A DNA stretch of 64,000 nucleotides from Candidatus Obscuribacterales bacterium (lineage in GTDB: Bacteria; Cyanobacteriota; Vampirovibrionia; Obscuribacterales; Obscuribacteraceae). Of the stretch, positions 32,800-40,812 are shown in pieces. The stretch covers positions 372,001 to 436,000 of the forward strand of contig JACKCM010000006.1 in NCBI GenBank assembly GCA_020634035.1. The letters run 5' to 3'. The notes below the pieces were generated by a model. That model was not told the DNA's origin. It did not search any database and saw only the letters and a program-made list of their open reading frames with translations. Numbering within the stretch: position 1 is the first letter of the stretch; every line of letters begins with the position of its first letter. The position numbers were made by a program, and so were the translations under genes.

Positions 32800-33990
32800 T
32801 CAAAAAAGCGGCATCTCATGCACCGGCTGTCTTGTGTGATGGTCGAGCCAGACAAGTTTATGAGGCAATTTGGGCCATTCCAGAGCGAAGCAGAGCTTAA
32901 GCCTGCGCAAACTATGGGGTTCAATATCGAAAGAGATGACCTCTTCAAAGCCTCCGCCCGGAGATATAGGATTGCGGTTGCCGTTGGTGTCTTCGGCAAA
33001 GAGATCGATGGATTTGAAACGCTTACTAGTATGGTTGTCCACCAGAAGATCTAGATAGAGCAACTTCTGACCCAGACCGTCGCCCTTTTTCTTGAGACTC
33101 TTGATTTTGATATCGAGTCCTTCGACCTGAGGAGGCGAATCGGCGACCACTGAGGGCTCCTGGGCGATCGGAATAAGGAGATCAGTATTGATTCGCATAT
33201 TGAGGTCATCACCGGGCTCCAGGGTGGCTTTCGGACCTTTTCGCATGATGGCGTAACCGGTCGCCATCAGGGCTCCGGCAGCAGCGCCTCCGGCAATGTT
33301 GTATCCATGCATCTGAATGGTGAGCTTCATACCAAAGATCTGATAGGCGACCAGTGCCCCGACCACCGCTCCGCCGGCAGCATGGGCGGCGATGATGCCG
33401 AATCCTTTGAGTTTGGTCTTGGCTGTCGATTTCTTGAAATTATCGGCATCGACTTTGAAAGCGAAGGTCTTACCATCAGGAAGGGTTAGATGGCTGAAAG
33501 AGATATCCAGATGGCCCGGTCGACCGACTCTACGCTGGGGATAGATTTTTGAAACTTCGCCATAAAAGACAGTGCCCTGAGGAATCACCCGGTTCGTACC
33601 GACAAAGATATCTTCTGTGGTTTTGGCGGTTATCTTCTGATGAAGCTTGGCCGGATGCAGATTGCCGTCCAGGTCACGGTCCATCAATCTGAGACCGGAA
33701 GTAGGTACGATCGATAGCTTGAGCTTGATGGGGGTGCCTTTAGGCACCTTATACGTGACATGACCTTGCAGAACTACCTTTTTCTGCTCCCCTTCCTTCT
33801 CGAACATCTCGGGATTGAGGGCATCGTCATTGCGAGAATAAGAATAATAGTCGTCGTTGCGCTCATGATCCTGAGCGGCAGAATAAGGTCTGGCTGTCAC
33901 CGGCAATACGGTGGAAGCCGCCACTGCCAGGGTTGCTAGCAGAGCTACCAGGCTCCTGGGGGTTCTAGTTTTTTTGGAATCGAATCTCAT
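32800..33990 (-). CDS. Exported protein of unknown function with a glycine-rich hydrophobic core
   Basis: The 396-residue product begins with a signal peptide (about 13-33, ending TVLPVTARP). Residues about 70-190 look like a beta domain (VVLQGHVTYKVPKGTPIKL, IFVGTNRVIPQGTVFYGEV) loosely like TrbI/VirB10 or outer-envelope scaffold modules. Residues about 195-255 are a Gly/Ala-rich hydrophobic stretch resembling a glycine zipper. The C-terminal half (VEGLDIKIKSLKKKG, KLLYLDLLVDNHTSKRFKS) resembles an immunoglobulin-like beta sandwich. It is probably envelope-located. No conjugation genes are nearby, so the VirB10 likeness should not be over-read. Confidence 0.7.
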   Translation of the reverse strand: MRFDSKKTRTPRSLVALLATLAVAASTVLPVTARPYSAAQDHERNDDYYSYSRNDDALNPEMFEKEGEQKKVVLQGHVTYKVPKGTPIKLKLSIVPTSGLRLMDRDLDGNLHPAKLHQKITAKTTEDIFVGTNRVIPQGTVFYGEVSKIYPQRRVGRPGHLDISFSHLTLPDGKTFAFKVDADNFKKSTAKTKLKGFGIIAAHAAGGAVVGALVAYQIFGMKLTIQMHGYNIAGGAAAGALMATGYAIMRKGPKATLEPGDDLNMRINTDLLIPIAQEPSVVADSPPQVEGLDIKIKSLKKKGDGLGQKLLYLDLLVDNHTSKRFKSIDLFAEDTNGNRNPISPGGGFEEVISFDIEPHSLRRLKLCFALEWPKLPHKLVWLDHHTRQPVHEMPLF

Positions 33991-34226
33991 GCCGGACTTT
34001 CACTGGAATTTCGATAGTTTCGAGTATACGTCAAGGAACTTATCAGAAACAGGAAAGGAAACTCATCTTTGAATCCTCCGATGATCTTCCGATAATTTAA
34101 GCCCGTCAAGCATCGTCCAGGGTGCAAATGCATAATTCATGAAGAAGTAGCACTATATTTACATAGGCTCAGCCAGGACGGGGAATATCTCATCTAGGCT
34201 AATTAAGGACGTTTTTAAAAGAATAG

Positions 34227-36104
34227 ATGACCACCGAAGCAAAATCGAACGAGGAAAAAGAGCAGGACCAGGTTATCACCCACCAGCTCGGTCCCAGGGG
34301 CCAGGAGAACATGGTCATCCTGAAATACGGACCTCAACTTCTGGATGAACTCCAGGGTCTTTCGGAAGCCAATCACCTCTTCGAAGCGGTGGTGGTCGAT
34401 ACCACCCGTTCAGGCTACCTGTTTCCGGCAGAGATCCTGGTAGAAGCAAGAAAACTGGTCGACAATCTGCTGGAGATTAGAGGAGCGCTGATGTTCCTCA
34501 AGGCGGACAGCGCCATCGCCATCGTCAAAGAATCCCTGACCAGCCCACCTTCTTTCCGGGTTTTCAATAGTTATTCCGAGATATTCGATTACTCCCCGGC
34601 GGTGACCAAACTGATAAAGTCCACCCTGGGAGCCGAAGCCGGCTTCGAGGAAGAAGGCTCCGACCTTGCCCAGCAAGTTCTCATGTCTTCCACACCGGTC
34701 CTCACCGCCTCCGGTCTCGACCGCAAAACAAGTCTTTCAGAATCCAACAAAATCAACAAAGTTCTGGCGCTGATAGACAACTATGCGCCCCTGGCCTCGA
34801 TTCTGGCCCGGTCAAAAGCCAAACTTTCCGAGGACGAGTTCCTGGAAATTTTGAGGGATATGGAACAGGAAAACCTTATATTTCCGGTTTTTGCCAAAGT
34901 TCCTTTTCTAGTCAAATGTTTCAAGAACCAGAGCGCATTCAGCCTCGAAGAATATTTTGCCGGCTGCAAAATGCTCAATGCCGCTCAAATAGATGAGTTG
35001 CAGCTCGAATTGCAAAGCACGAAGTTAAAAGAGCGCATGAATTTCGGCTCCCTGGCGGTAAAGCGAGGCATGGTCAGTGCCCGCGCCCTGGAAGTGGCCC
35101 TCGAAGATCAAGCCTTCTACAGCCAGGCAGACGACTCCAAGTTTTCGGCTTCTTCGGCAGCCACCTCGGAAGAGGCTAAAGTGCAGTCTCTTGTGGGCCA
35201 CCTCGGCTCTACCGATCCGATGAGCCTTTTGCAAAACATGGCCACCAACAGAGAATCAGGCATACTCTCGGTGGAATACCGTGACATGCAGTTCAAAGCC
35301 CATTTCGACCTGGGCAGACCGGCCCATGCCCGAATCGGCAAACTGCACGGTGATAAGGCTGTAATCGAATTCGCCTCGGCCTGGAAACAGGGCATCTTCG
35401 TCTTTATCAAAAGAGAGCCTTCTTCAGATCTGCTCAAAGATACCTGTAAATTGAACAAGCCCCTCGATAAGCTATTGCTGGATGCCGCTCTGGCCCAGGA
35501 CAACACCGTAGTGGTCTGGAAAAAGCTGCCTCTTGGTCCGGACACACCTCTGGAAAAAGACGAGGAAGAGAAAAGCAAGCTCGATGGAGAGCTCAAAGAG
35601 CCCCGGGAAGGTCAAGTGCTCACCGCAGAACAGAAAGAGCTGGCCAAAAGAGTATGGAACGCTTTAGATGGATTGATGTCGGTCTCCAGGGTGATCAAAT
35701 CCCTGGGAGATGTCACCACCTCCGATGCTGCCTTCGTAATAGACGTTATGCTGGAGTACGGTCTGGTCAAGGTGCCGGAAGGCAACATGGAAGACGCCCT
35801 GGCCAAATTCCAGAAACTGGTAATCGACATCAAAGAGCATATCGGCAACGAAAGGAACAGTGCCTTCTTGCGACTGAGTTTCCGGGATACCCTTGGCTAC
35901 TCGGGCCGAGCAAGATGTTTCATCTTAAGCCCAAAATGCGAAATAGGGGTGGACATGTCCTCTGCCAGACGAGCCGAGACCTCTCTCACCCAGGTTCTCT
36001 CGGACATTGAAAACTGGCAGGTAAAATATATCGAGTATGTATCCCAGGACCTGGATCGCTCCACCCTACTGGACATCATCCGGGGCGCCCACGAAGGACT
36101 CTGA
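34227..36104 (+). CDS. Multi-domain protein with STAS-like, MshEN-like and DUF4388-like parts
   Basis: The 625-residue soluble protein has an N-terminal region (about 28-130) shaped like a STAS domain (EAVVVDTTRSGYLFPAEI, RGALMFLKADSAIAIV, SFRVFNSYSEIFD). Residues about 195-300 are helical and end in FGSLAVKRGMVSARALEVAL, close to the GspE N-terminal/MshEN unit. Residues about 325-395 (MSLLQNMATNRESGILSVEY, FDLGRPAHARIGKLHGDKAV) match the DUF4388/PATAN type found in response-regulator-linked proteins of pilus and gliding systems. The C-terminal 200 residues contain helices and a small alpha-beta domain. It is probably a signalling adaptor; no partner is adjacent. Confidence 0.75.
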   Translation: MTTEAKSNEEKEQDQVITHQLGPRGQENMVILKYGPQLLDELQGLSEANHLFEAVVVDTTRSGYLFPAEILVEARKLVDNLLEIRGALMFLKADSAIAIVKESLTSPPSFRVFNSYSEIFDYSPAVTKLIKSTLGAEAGFEEEGSDLAQQVLMSSTPVLTASGLDRKTSLSESNKINKVLALIDNYAPLASILARSKAKLSEDEFLEILRDMEQENLIFPVFAKVPFLVKCFKNQSAFSLEEYFAGCKMLNAAQIDELQLELQSTKLKERMNFGSLAVKRGMVSARALEVALEDQAFYSQADDSKFSASSAATSEEAKVQSLVGHLGSTDPMSLLQNMATNRESGILSVEYRDMQFKAHFDLGRPAHARIGKLHGDKAVIEFASAWKQGIFVFIKREPSSDLLKDTCKLNKPLDKLLLDAALAQDNTVVVWKKLPLGPDTPLEKDEEEKSKLDGELKEPREGQVLTAEQKELAKRVWNALDGLMSVSRVIKSLGDVTTSDAAFVIDVMLEYGLVKVPEGNMEDALAKFQKLVIDIKEHIGNERNSAFLRLSFRDTLGYSGRARCFILSPKCEIGVDMSSARRAETSLTQVLSDIENWQVKYIEYVSQDLDRSTLLDIIRGAHEGL

Positions 36105-36236
36105 CCTCCTCTTTATCCTTAGATCTGATAGATCGAAAACTTTTAAAATTACTGATATATTCGAAGCTTAATAAGCCTCAACTGGATAAAATCTGAGATC
36201 CTGGGCTCCGTTTCTCGTTTATTCGAATACATTAGT

Positions 36237-38186
36237 ATGAAAAAGTTTCAAAATAATATCTGTCTTGCTCTAACCATAGCCTTAGTGGCAGCCCTGCCGG
36301 CCCAAACGGCAGAAACGGCAAAGGCTTCCAGCACAACCGCCGTATCCAGTATAAAAAGAATAAGTGCTCCTGCCAGTACCTCTCCTATAAAACTGGCTGT
36401 CGCTTCTAATTCAAAAACACCGGAATCGGTGCTCAAAGATCTCAGCGGCGACAAAGACAGTCAGGTCAGAAAAGCAGTGGCGGCCCATCCGAACTGTCCG
36501 GTATCAGCCAAAAGAATTCTGGCAAGCGACGAAGATCAGCTTGTGGTAGAGGCCCTGCTCCGCAACAAAAGCGGTCTCGGATTCGCAACCTTAGAAAGCC
36601 TGGCTGCCAGCGGTCAACCCAAAGTCTGCGAAACCATTGCCGCCAGTGCTTCGACCCCTCCGAGAATCTTGAGCAAACTGGCCCATGGCAAAATACAGAC
36701 AGAATATTTGCTCCTCTCTCTTGCCAGAAACCCCTCCACCACTCCCGATATAATCGATCGTCTGGCTAAAATCGGAGATCGGCTGGTCAGGACATTTCTT
36801 GCAAGACAGGACAGACTGACCAAAGCAGCCTATGCTCTGCTGGCAGAAGACGGCGACCTCGGAGTACGCTCGATGGTGGCAGGCAATGCCAATGTCGCCC
36901 CTGCAATCTTGAGTAAACTGGCTAAAGACTCTCATATGGTGGTCCGTATCGGAGTAGCCGGCAACGCATCCACCCTGCCCTCGGATCTGGCCCGTCTTGC
37001 CCGGGACAAGTCCTGGGAAGTGAGAATGGAATGTGTGCTCAACACACACACTCCGGTGGCTGCACTTAAGGATCTGGCCTCAGACAATGTGGCAAAAATC
37101 CGCTGGGCTGTAGCAGCCAATGGACTGACCGACGAAGAGAGTCTGGCGAAATTGTCCCGGGACAAATCTGCAATGGTTAGATCAGCTGTGGCAGCCAATT
37201 CGAAAGCCTCAAAAGAGGTTATAGAATCCCTGCTCAAATCGCCAGAGACGGATTTATCAACACTACAGGTAGTGGCATCGAGATCCGACCTGGAGCCGCA
37301 GGTGATGGAGAGCCTGAGCAAACATCCCAGTTCGCTGGTTCGCTATGTCTTGGCGGCCAACACGACCCTCTCTCCAGAGCTGGCTCATGTTTTATCTGGC
37401 GACAAAGAATATGCAGTAAGAGCGGCTCTGGCTGCCAATACTTTTGCAGCGAGTAGAGCTTCGAAAGAAGACACAGGTAGAAAAGCCTTCGCACCCATCT
37501 TCAACGACCTGGCTAAAGACGAAAACGAGATTGTTCGCCAGGCATTGGCCACCAATCCGGTTTGCAGCGAAGCGATTCTCTCCGGTCTTTCCAGGGATGA
37601 ATGCTCTCTGGTGCTCAAGGCCCTGGCGGCAAATCCCAGCGTCAGCGAAGACACGCTCATACAACTGGCTCAATATCCGGATCTCGGTGTCAAACAACAG
37701 ATACTGCTGCGTCGCTCTCCGCTTTCCGACGCCCTGCTTTTGAAGCTGGTCGAAGATGCCGACAGTCTTTTGAAAATGAACCTTGCCCAGAGTGTCAGAG
37801 CAAGCTCAAATCTGCTTAAAAGCCTGGCCGATGACAAAGACTGTATGGTTAGAGCGATTGCAGCAGGACATAACAAGATGCCGGCCGAGAACCTCTCGGT
37901 TCTGGCAAAAGACAATAGCGCCCTGGTAAGAGCTTCGGTGGCGAGCAACGGATCAACCCCGGAAAGCGTATTAGAAGCGCTCAGTCAGGACGGTGAAGAT
38001 CGGGTCAAAATCGCCCTTGCCCGCAATACTAAATGCCCCGCAGAGCTGCTCGAAAAACTGGCCAGGGACCATCGCCCCGAAATCAGAGAAGCGGTGGCAT
38101 CCAACTCTAACACCCCGGAAGATACCCTGAAGCGCCTGGCCGATGATGAGACCAGCTGGCTCACCTCCCCCGAGCGCAACAACTGA
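36237..38186 (+). CDS. Exported protein of about 20 leucine-rich-variant (LRV)-like repeats
   Basis: The 649-residue protein has a signal peptide (about 1-25) and then roughly 20 tandem repeats of 24-26 residues through to the C-terminus. The consensus is xxxLxxLAxDxxxxVRxAVAxNxxT, for example ILSKLAKDSHMVVRIGVAGN and LSVLAKDNSALVRASVASN. This matches LRV-type or HEAT-like superhelical repeats, which bind proteins. One repeat (about 400-425) has a basic insertion and several are degenerate. A thiolase gene begins 13 bases after the stop, with GAGGAG serving it, so the two are co-transcribed. The ligand is unknown. Confidence 0.85.
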   Translation: MKKFQNNICLALTIALVAALPAQTAETAKASSTTAVSSIKRISAPASTSPIKLAVASNSKTPESVLKDLSGDKDSQVRKAVAAHPNCPVSAKRILASDEDQLVVEALLRNKSGLGFATLESLAASGQPKVCETIAASASTPPRILSKLAHGKIQTEYLLLSLARNPSTTPDIIDRLAKIGDRLVRTFLARQDRLTKAAYALLAEDGDLGVRSMVAGNANVAPAILSKLAKDSHMVVRIGVAGNASTLPSDLARLARDKSWEVRMECVLNTHTPVAALKDLASDNVAKIRWAVAANGLTDEESLAKLSRDKSAMVRSAVAANSKASKEVIESLLKSPETDLSTLQVVASRSDLEPQVMESLSKHPSSLVRYVLAANTTLSPELAHVLSGDKEYAVRAALAANTFAASRASKEDTGRKAFAPIFNDLAKDENEIVRQALATNPVCSEAILSGLSRDECSLVLKALAANPSVSEDTLIQLAQYPDLGVKQQILLRRSPLSDALLLKLVEDADSLLKMNLAQSVRASSNLLKSLADDKDCMVRAIAAGHNKMPAENLSVLAKDNSALVRASVASNGSTPESVLEALSQDGEDRVKIALARNTKCPAELLEKLARDHRPEIREAVASNSNTPEDTLKRLADDETSWLTSPERNN

Positions 38187-38199
38187 TACAGAGGAGACT

Positions 38200-39417
38200 A
38201 TGAAAGAAGCAGTTATCGTCGACGCCATAAGAACGCCGATAGGGCGCTATGGAGGCGTGCTCAAATCAATTCGCCCCGATGATCTGGCCGCCATCGCCAT
38301 CAAAGCGATTGTGGAGAGAAACAGCCTCGACCCGGAAACTGTCGAAGACGTTCTTCTAGGAGCAGCCAATCAAGCCGGTGAAGACAATCGCAATGTGGCC
38401 CGCATGGCTCTCTTGCTCGCCGGACTGCCGGTGAGCGTACCGGGCGGAACTGTGAACAGACTGTGCGGCTCCGGTCTGATGGCGGTAAACGAAGCTGTCC
38501 GGGCTATATGGAGCGGTGAAGGAGACGTGTTCATCGCCGGTGGCGTAGAGTCCATGACCAGGGCACCATTCGTAATGGCCAAGCCCGAATTTCCATTTCC
38601 GCGCGGCGAAATGTCGATGCTCGACACAACGCTCGGTTGGCGTTTTACCAATCCAAAACTGGCTAAACTTCATCATCCTTACTCCATGGGGGAGACCGCC
38701 GAAAACGTAGCGGAAAAATACGGAATCAAACGAGAAGCCCAGGACGAATTTGCTCTGAGCAGTCAGCACAAATACGGAGCCGCTCTGGAAAAAGGCCTTT
38801 TCAAAGATGAGATCATACCGGTTCAGGTTACCGTAAAGAAGGGACGCGAAAAAATCCAGGAAGCTATCTGTGTCGACGAGCATCCGCGCCCGAACACAAC
38901 CATAGAGGATTTGACCAAGCTGAAAGCCGCCTTTAGAGAAGGTGGAACCGTAACCGCCGGCAATTCCTCCGGTATCAATGATGGTGCTTCGGCAGTTCTT
39001 TTGATGTCAGCCGATAGAGCCAAGGACCTGGGTCTGAAGCCGATGGCACGCGTAGTATCCACTGCAGTAGCCGGTGTCGATCCTGCCACCATGGGTCTCG
39101 GTCCTATCCCGGCCAGTCAGAAAGCTCTCAAAAGAGCCGGTCTCACAATAGACCAGATAGACCTGATTGAATTAAACGAAGCTTTTGCAGTCCAGGTCCT
39201 GGCTTGTGTTCAAGACCTGGGAATAGAACTCGGCAAGAACAACCTCAACGTCAATGGAGGCTCAATAGCCCTCGGACATCCGCTCGGAGCCAGCGGAGCC
39301 AGAATTCTGACCACCTTGCTGCATGAGATGAAACGTCGAGAGGTAGACAGGGGTCTCGCCACCATGTGTATCGGCGTCGGTCAGGGCATCGCCACCGTGG
39401 TCGAGCGCGTCCGATAA
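38200..39417 (+). CDS. Acetyl-CoA C-acyltransferase (thiolase)
   Basis: The 405-residue enzyme is a thiolase that joins or cleaves acyl-CoA at the 3-keto position. The nucleophile is in VNRLCGSGLMAV, LIELNEAFAVQVLAC and NVNGGSIALGHPLGASGARI hold the catalytic His, and TMCIGVGQGIA the second Cys. All are intact. The family resembles AtoB/PcaF types; direction (acetoacetyl-CoA synthesis or beta-ketoadipyl-CoA cleavage) cannot be told. An in-frame ATG-containing extension exists upstream, but GAGGAG at 38191-38196 fits the ATG at 38200. It lies directly after the LRV-repeat gene. Confidence 0.95.
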   Translation: MKEAVIVDAIRTPIGRYGGVLKSIRPDDLAAIAIKAIVERNSLDPETVEDVLLGAANQAGEDNRNVARMALLLAGLPVSVPGGTVNRLCGSGLMAVNEAVRAIWSGEGDVFIAGGVESMTRAPFVMAKPEFPFPRGEMSMLDTTLGWRFTNPKLAKLHHPYSMGETAENVAEKYGIKREAQDEFALSSQHKYGAALEKGLFKDEIIPVQVTVKKGREKIQEAICVDEHPRPNTTIEDLTKLKAAFREGGTVTAGNSSGINDGASAVLLMSADRAKDLGLKPMARVVSTAVAGVDPATMGLGPIPASQKALKRAGLTIDQIDLIELNEAFAVQVLACVQDLGIELGKNNLNVNGGSIALGHPLGASGARILTTLLHEMKRREVDRGLATMCIGVGQGIATVVERVR

Positions 39418-39528
39418 ATCGAAATCAGCAGTCCAACTTAGCCAGGAGTTTATCCCGAGGTTTATCTAGTACATGATCTCAGGTATAAATCCTGAGGAAG
39501 AGTCTACGTATAAGCAAGAGTTGAAAAG

Positions 39529-40812
39529 ATGGAATCAGAGCAAAGCAGCTTCACTTTCGTTCAATTTTCCGATGTTCATCTCGATACACCTCAGAATCAC
39601 GGGGTGCTCTCTTACAGTGCGGCAAAATGCCAGGAGCGCTATGCCGATTTCGTAGAATGTTTCGTCCTGGCTCTGGTCACAGCCAAAGAAAGAGGCGTCG
39701 ATGCCGTTTTCGTTCCTGGCGGACTCTGGAATCAAGAGACGATTCGAGCCCAGACAGCCGGCACCGTACTGGAGGCGATCGAACAGATAGCCCCGATTCC
39801 GGTCTACATAAGCCCTGGAGAGAACGATCCTTATACCATCGACTCTCCCTACAGCTCGAAATTCTTATCGGCACTGGGCATGAGACCATGGCCCCAGAAC
39901 GCTATCATATTCAACTCAAATTCCTTCAAAACCCTGACGCACCCGGCAAGAAAGGATGTGACCATCACCGCAAGAGCCTACAAAAGAAAAGGCTCAGATA
40001 GCAATCGCTATCTTTCTGAAGCGATTAATCTGGCGGAGCGGTCGATGATCAACATTTTGCTGCATCACGGCAGCCTGGAATTAGAAGAAGGTGAAGAGCT
40101 GCCTCATTTTCGTCGAAAAAACACAACACCGTTTACCATAGACGAACTGGACAACCAGCGCTTTACCTATGCGGCGCTTGGTCACAGCCATGAATACCTC
40201 GAGGTAGAGAACGAAGAAGATCTGTTGATCGGAGCCTATTCCGGTTGCTTGATGGGTAGAAACTTCGAAGAGCTCGGTCCCCGGGGTATTATTCACGGCA
40301 CCATCACCTTAGCCGAAGACGGAAGCACCACGGTTCAACTGGAGCCCATCGAAGCAGCCCGTAACCGCATCATGTACATCTCGGTGGATATCACCGGTCT
40401 TGATCTTGAGCTTATAAAAGAAGAGATATTCATGATGATGGAAGAAGCCGATGTTCATCCGGACAGCGACATCGTCGGTCTGAGCCTGGAAGGTCGATTC
40501 AGCCATGACAGCTCTACCCGGGAGCTGATCGAAGAGATAAAAGACGAGTTCTATCATCTTGTCGTTATGGACCGCACCAGACCCGATTATCTATCAGAAC
40601 AGTACGACCCGAGGACCACCGAGCATAAATTCATCGAGAAAATGCTTGAAAGTATCCAGGAAGCCGAAGAAAAGAGAATGACAAGTCCGGTAGGCGATAG
40701 TCTCACAGGTTTACCCGGTTCGATGATCTCGGGCAAAACCATTGAAGATGCCCTTTATTATGGATTAGACGCTTTGAAAAACAAAAAAGTGACGGTGCGT
40801 CATGTTGATTGA
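39529..40812 (+). CDS. Mre11/SbcD-like metallophosphoesterase (YhaO-type) with altered metal-site residues
   Basis: The 427-residue protein has the calcineurin-like fold of Mre11/SbcD/YhaO. Motif I (FSDVHLD, Asp15 and His17), the later His motif (LLHHGS) and GHSHEY match the family. However the second motif, normally GDxxD, reads GGLWN at 64-68, and the third, normally GNHD, reads GEND at 97-100. So the metal-bridging Asp, its Asn and the catalytic His of the nuclease are replaced. It may have lost nuclease activity or changed chemistry. The Rad50-like gene overlaps it by 11 bases, so they form one functional unit. The ATG at 39529 is preferred over an out-of-frame upstream ATG. Confidence 0.85.
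   Translation: MESEQSSFTFVQFSDVHLDTPQNHGVLSYSAAKCQERYADFVECFVLALVTAKERGVDAVFVPGGLWNQETIRAQTAGTVLEAIEQIAPIPVYISPGENDPYTIDSPYSSKFLSALGMRPWPQNAIIFNSNSFKTLTHPARKDVTITARAYKRKGSDSNRYLSEAINLAERSMINILLHHGSLELEEGEELPHFRRKNTTPFTIDELDNQRFTYAALGHSHEYLEVENEEDLLIGAYSGCLMGRNFEELGPRGIIHGTITLAEDGSTTVQLEPIEAARNRIMYISVDITGLDLELIKEEIFMMMEEADVHPDSDIVGLSLEGRFSHDSSTRELIEEIKDEFYHLVVMDRTRPDYLSEQYDPRTTEHKFIEKMLESIQEAEEKRMTSPVGDSLTGLPGSMISGKTIEDALYYGLDALKNKKVTVRHVD

Noticed and set aside
32800..33990. Conjugation protein (TrbI/VirB10)
   Set aside because: Similarity is loose and there are no other transfer genes in the window.
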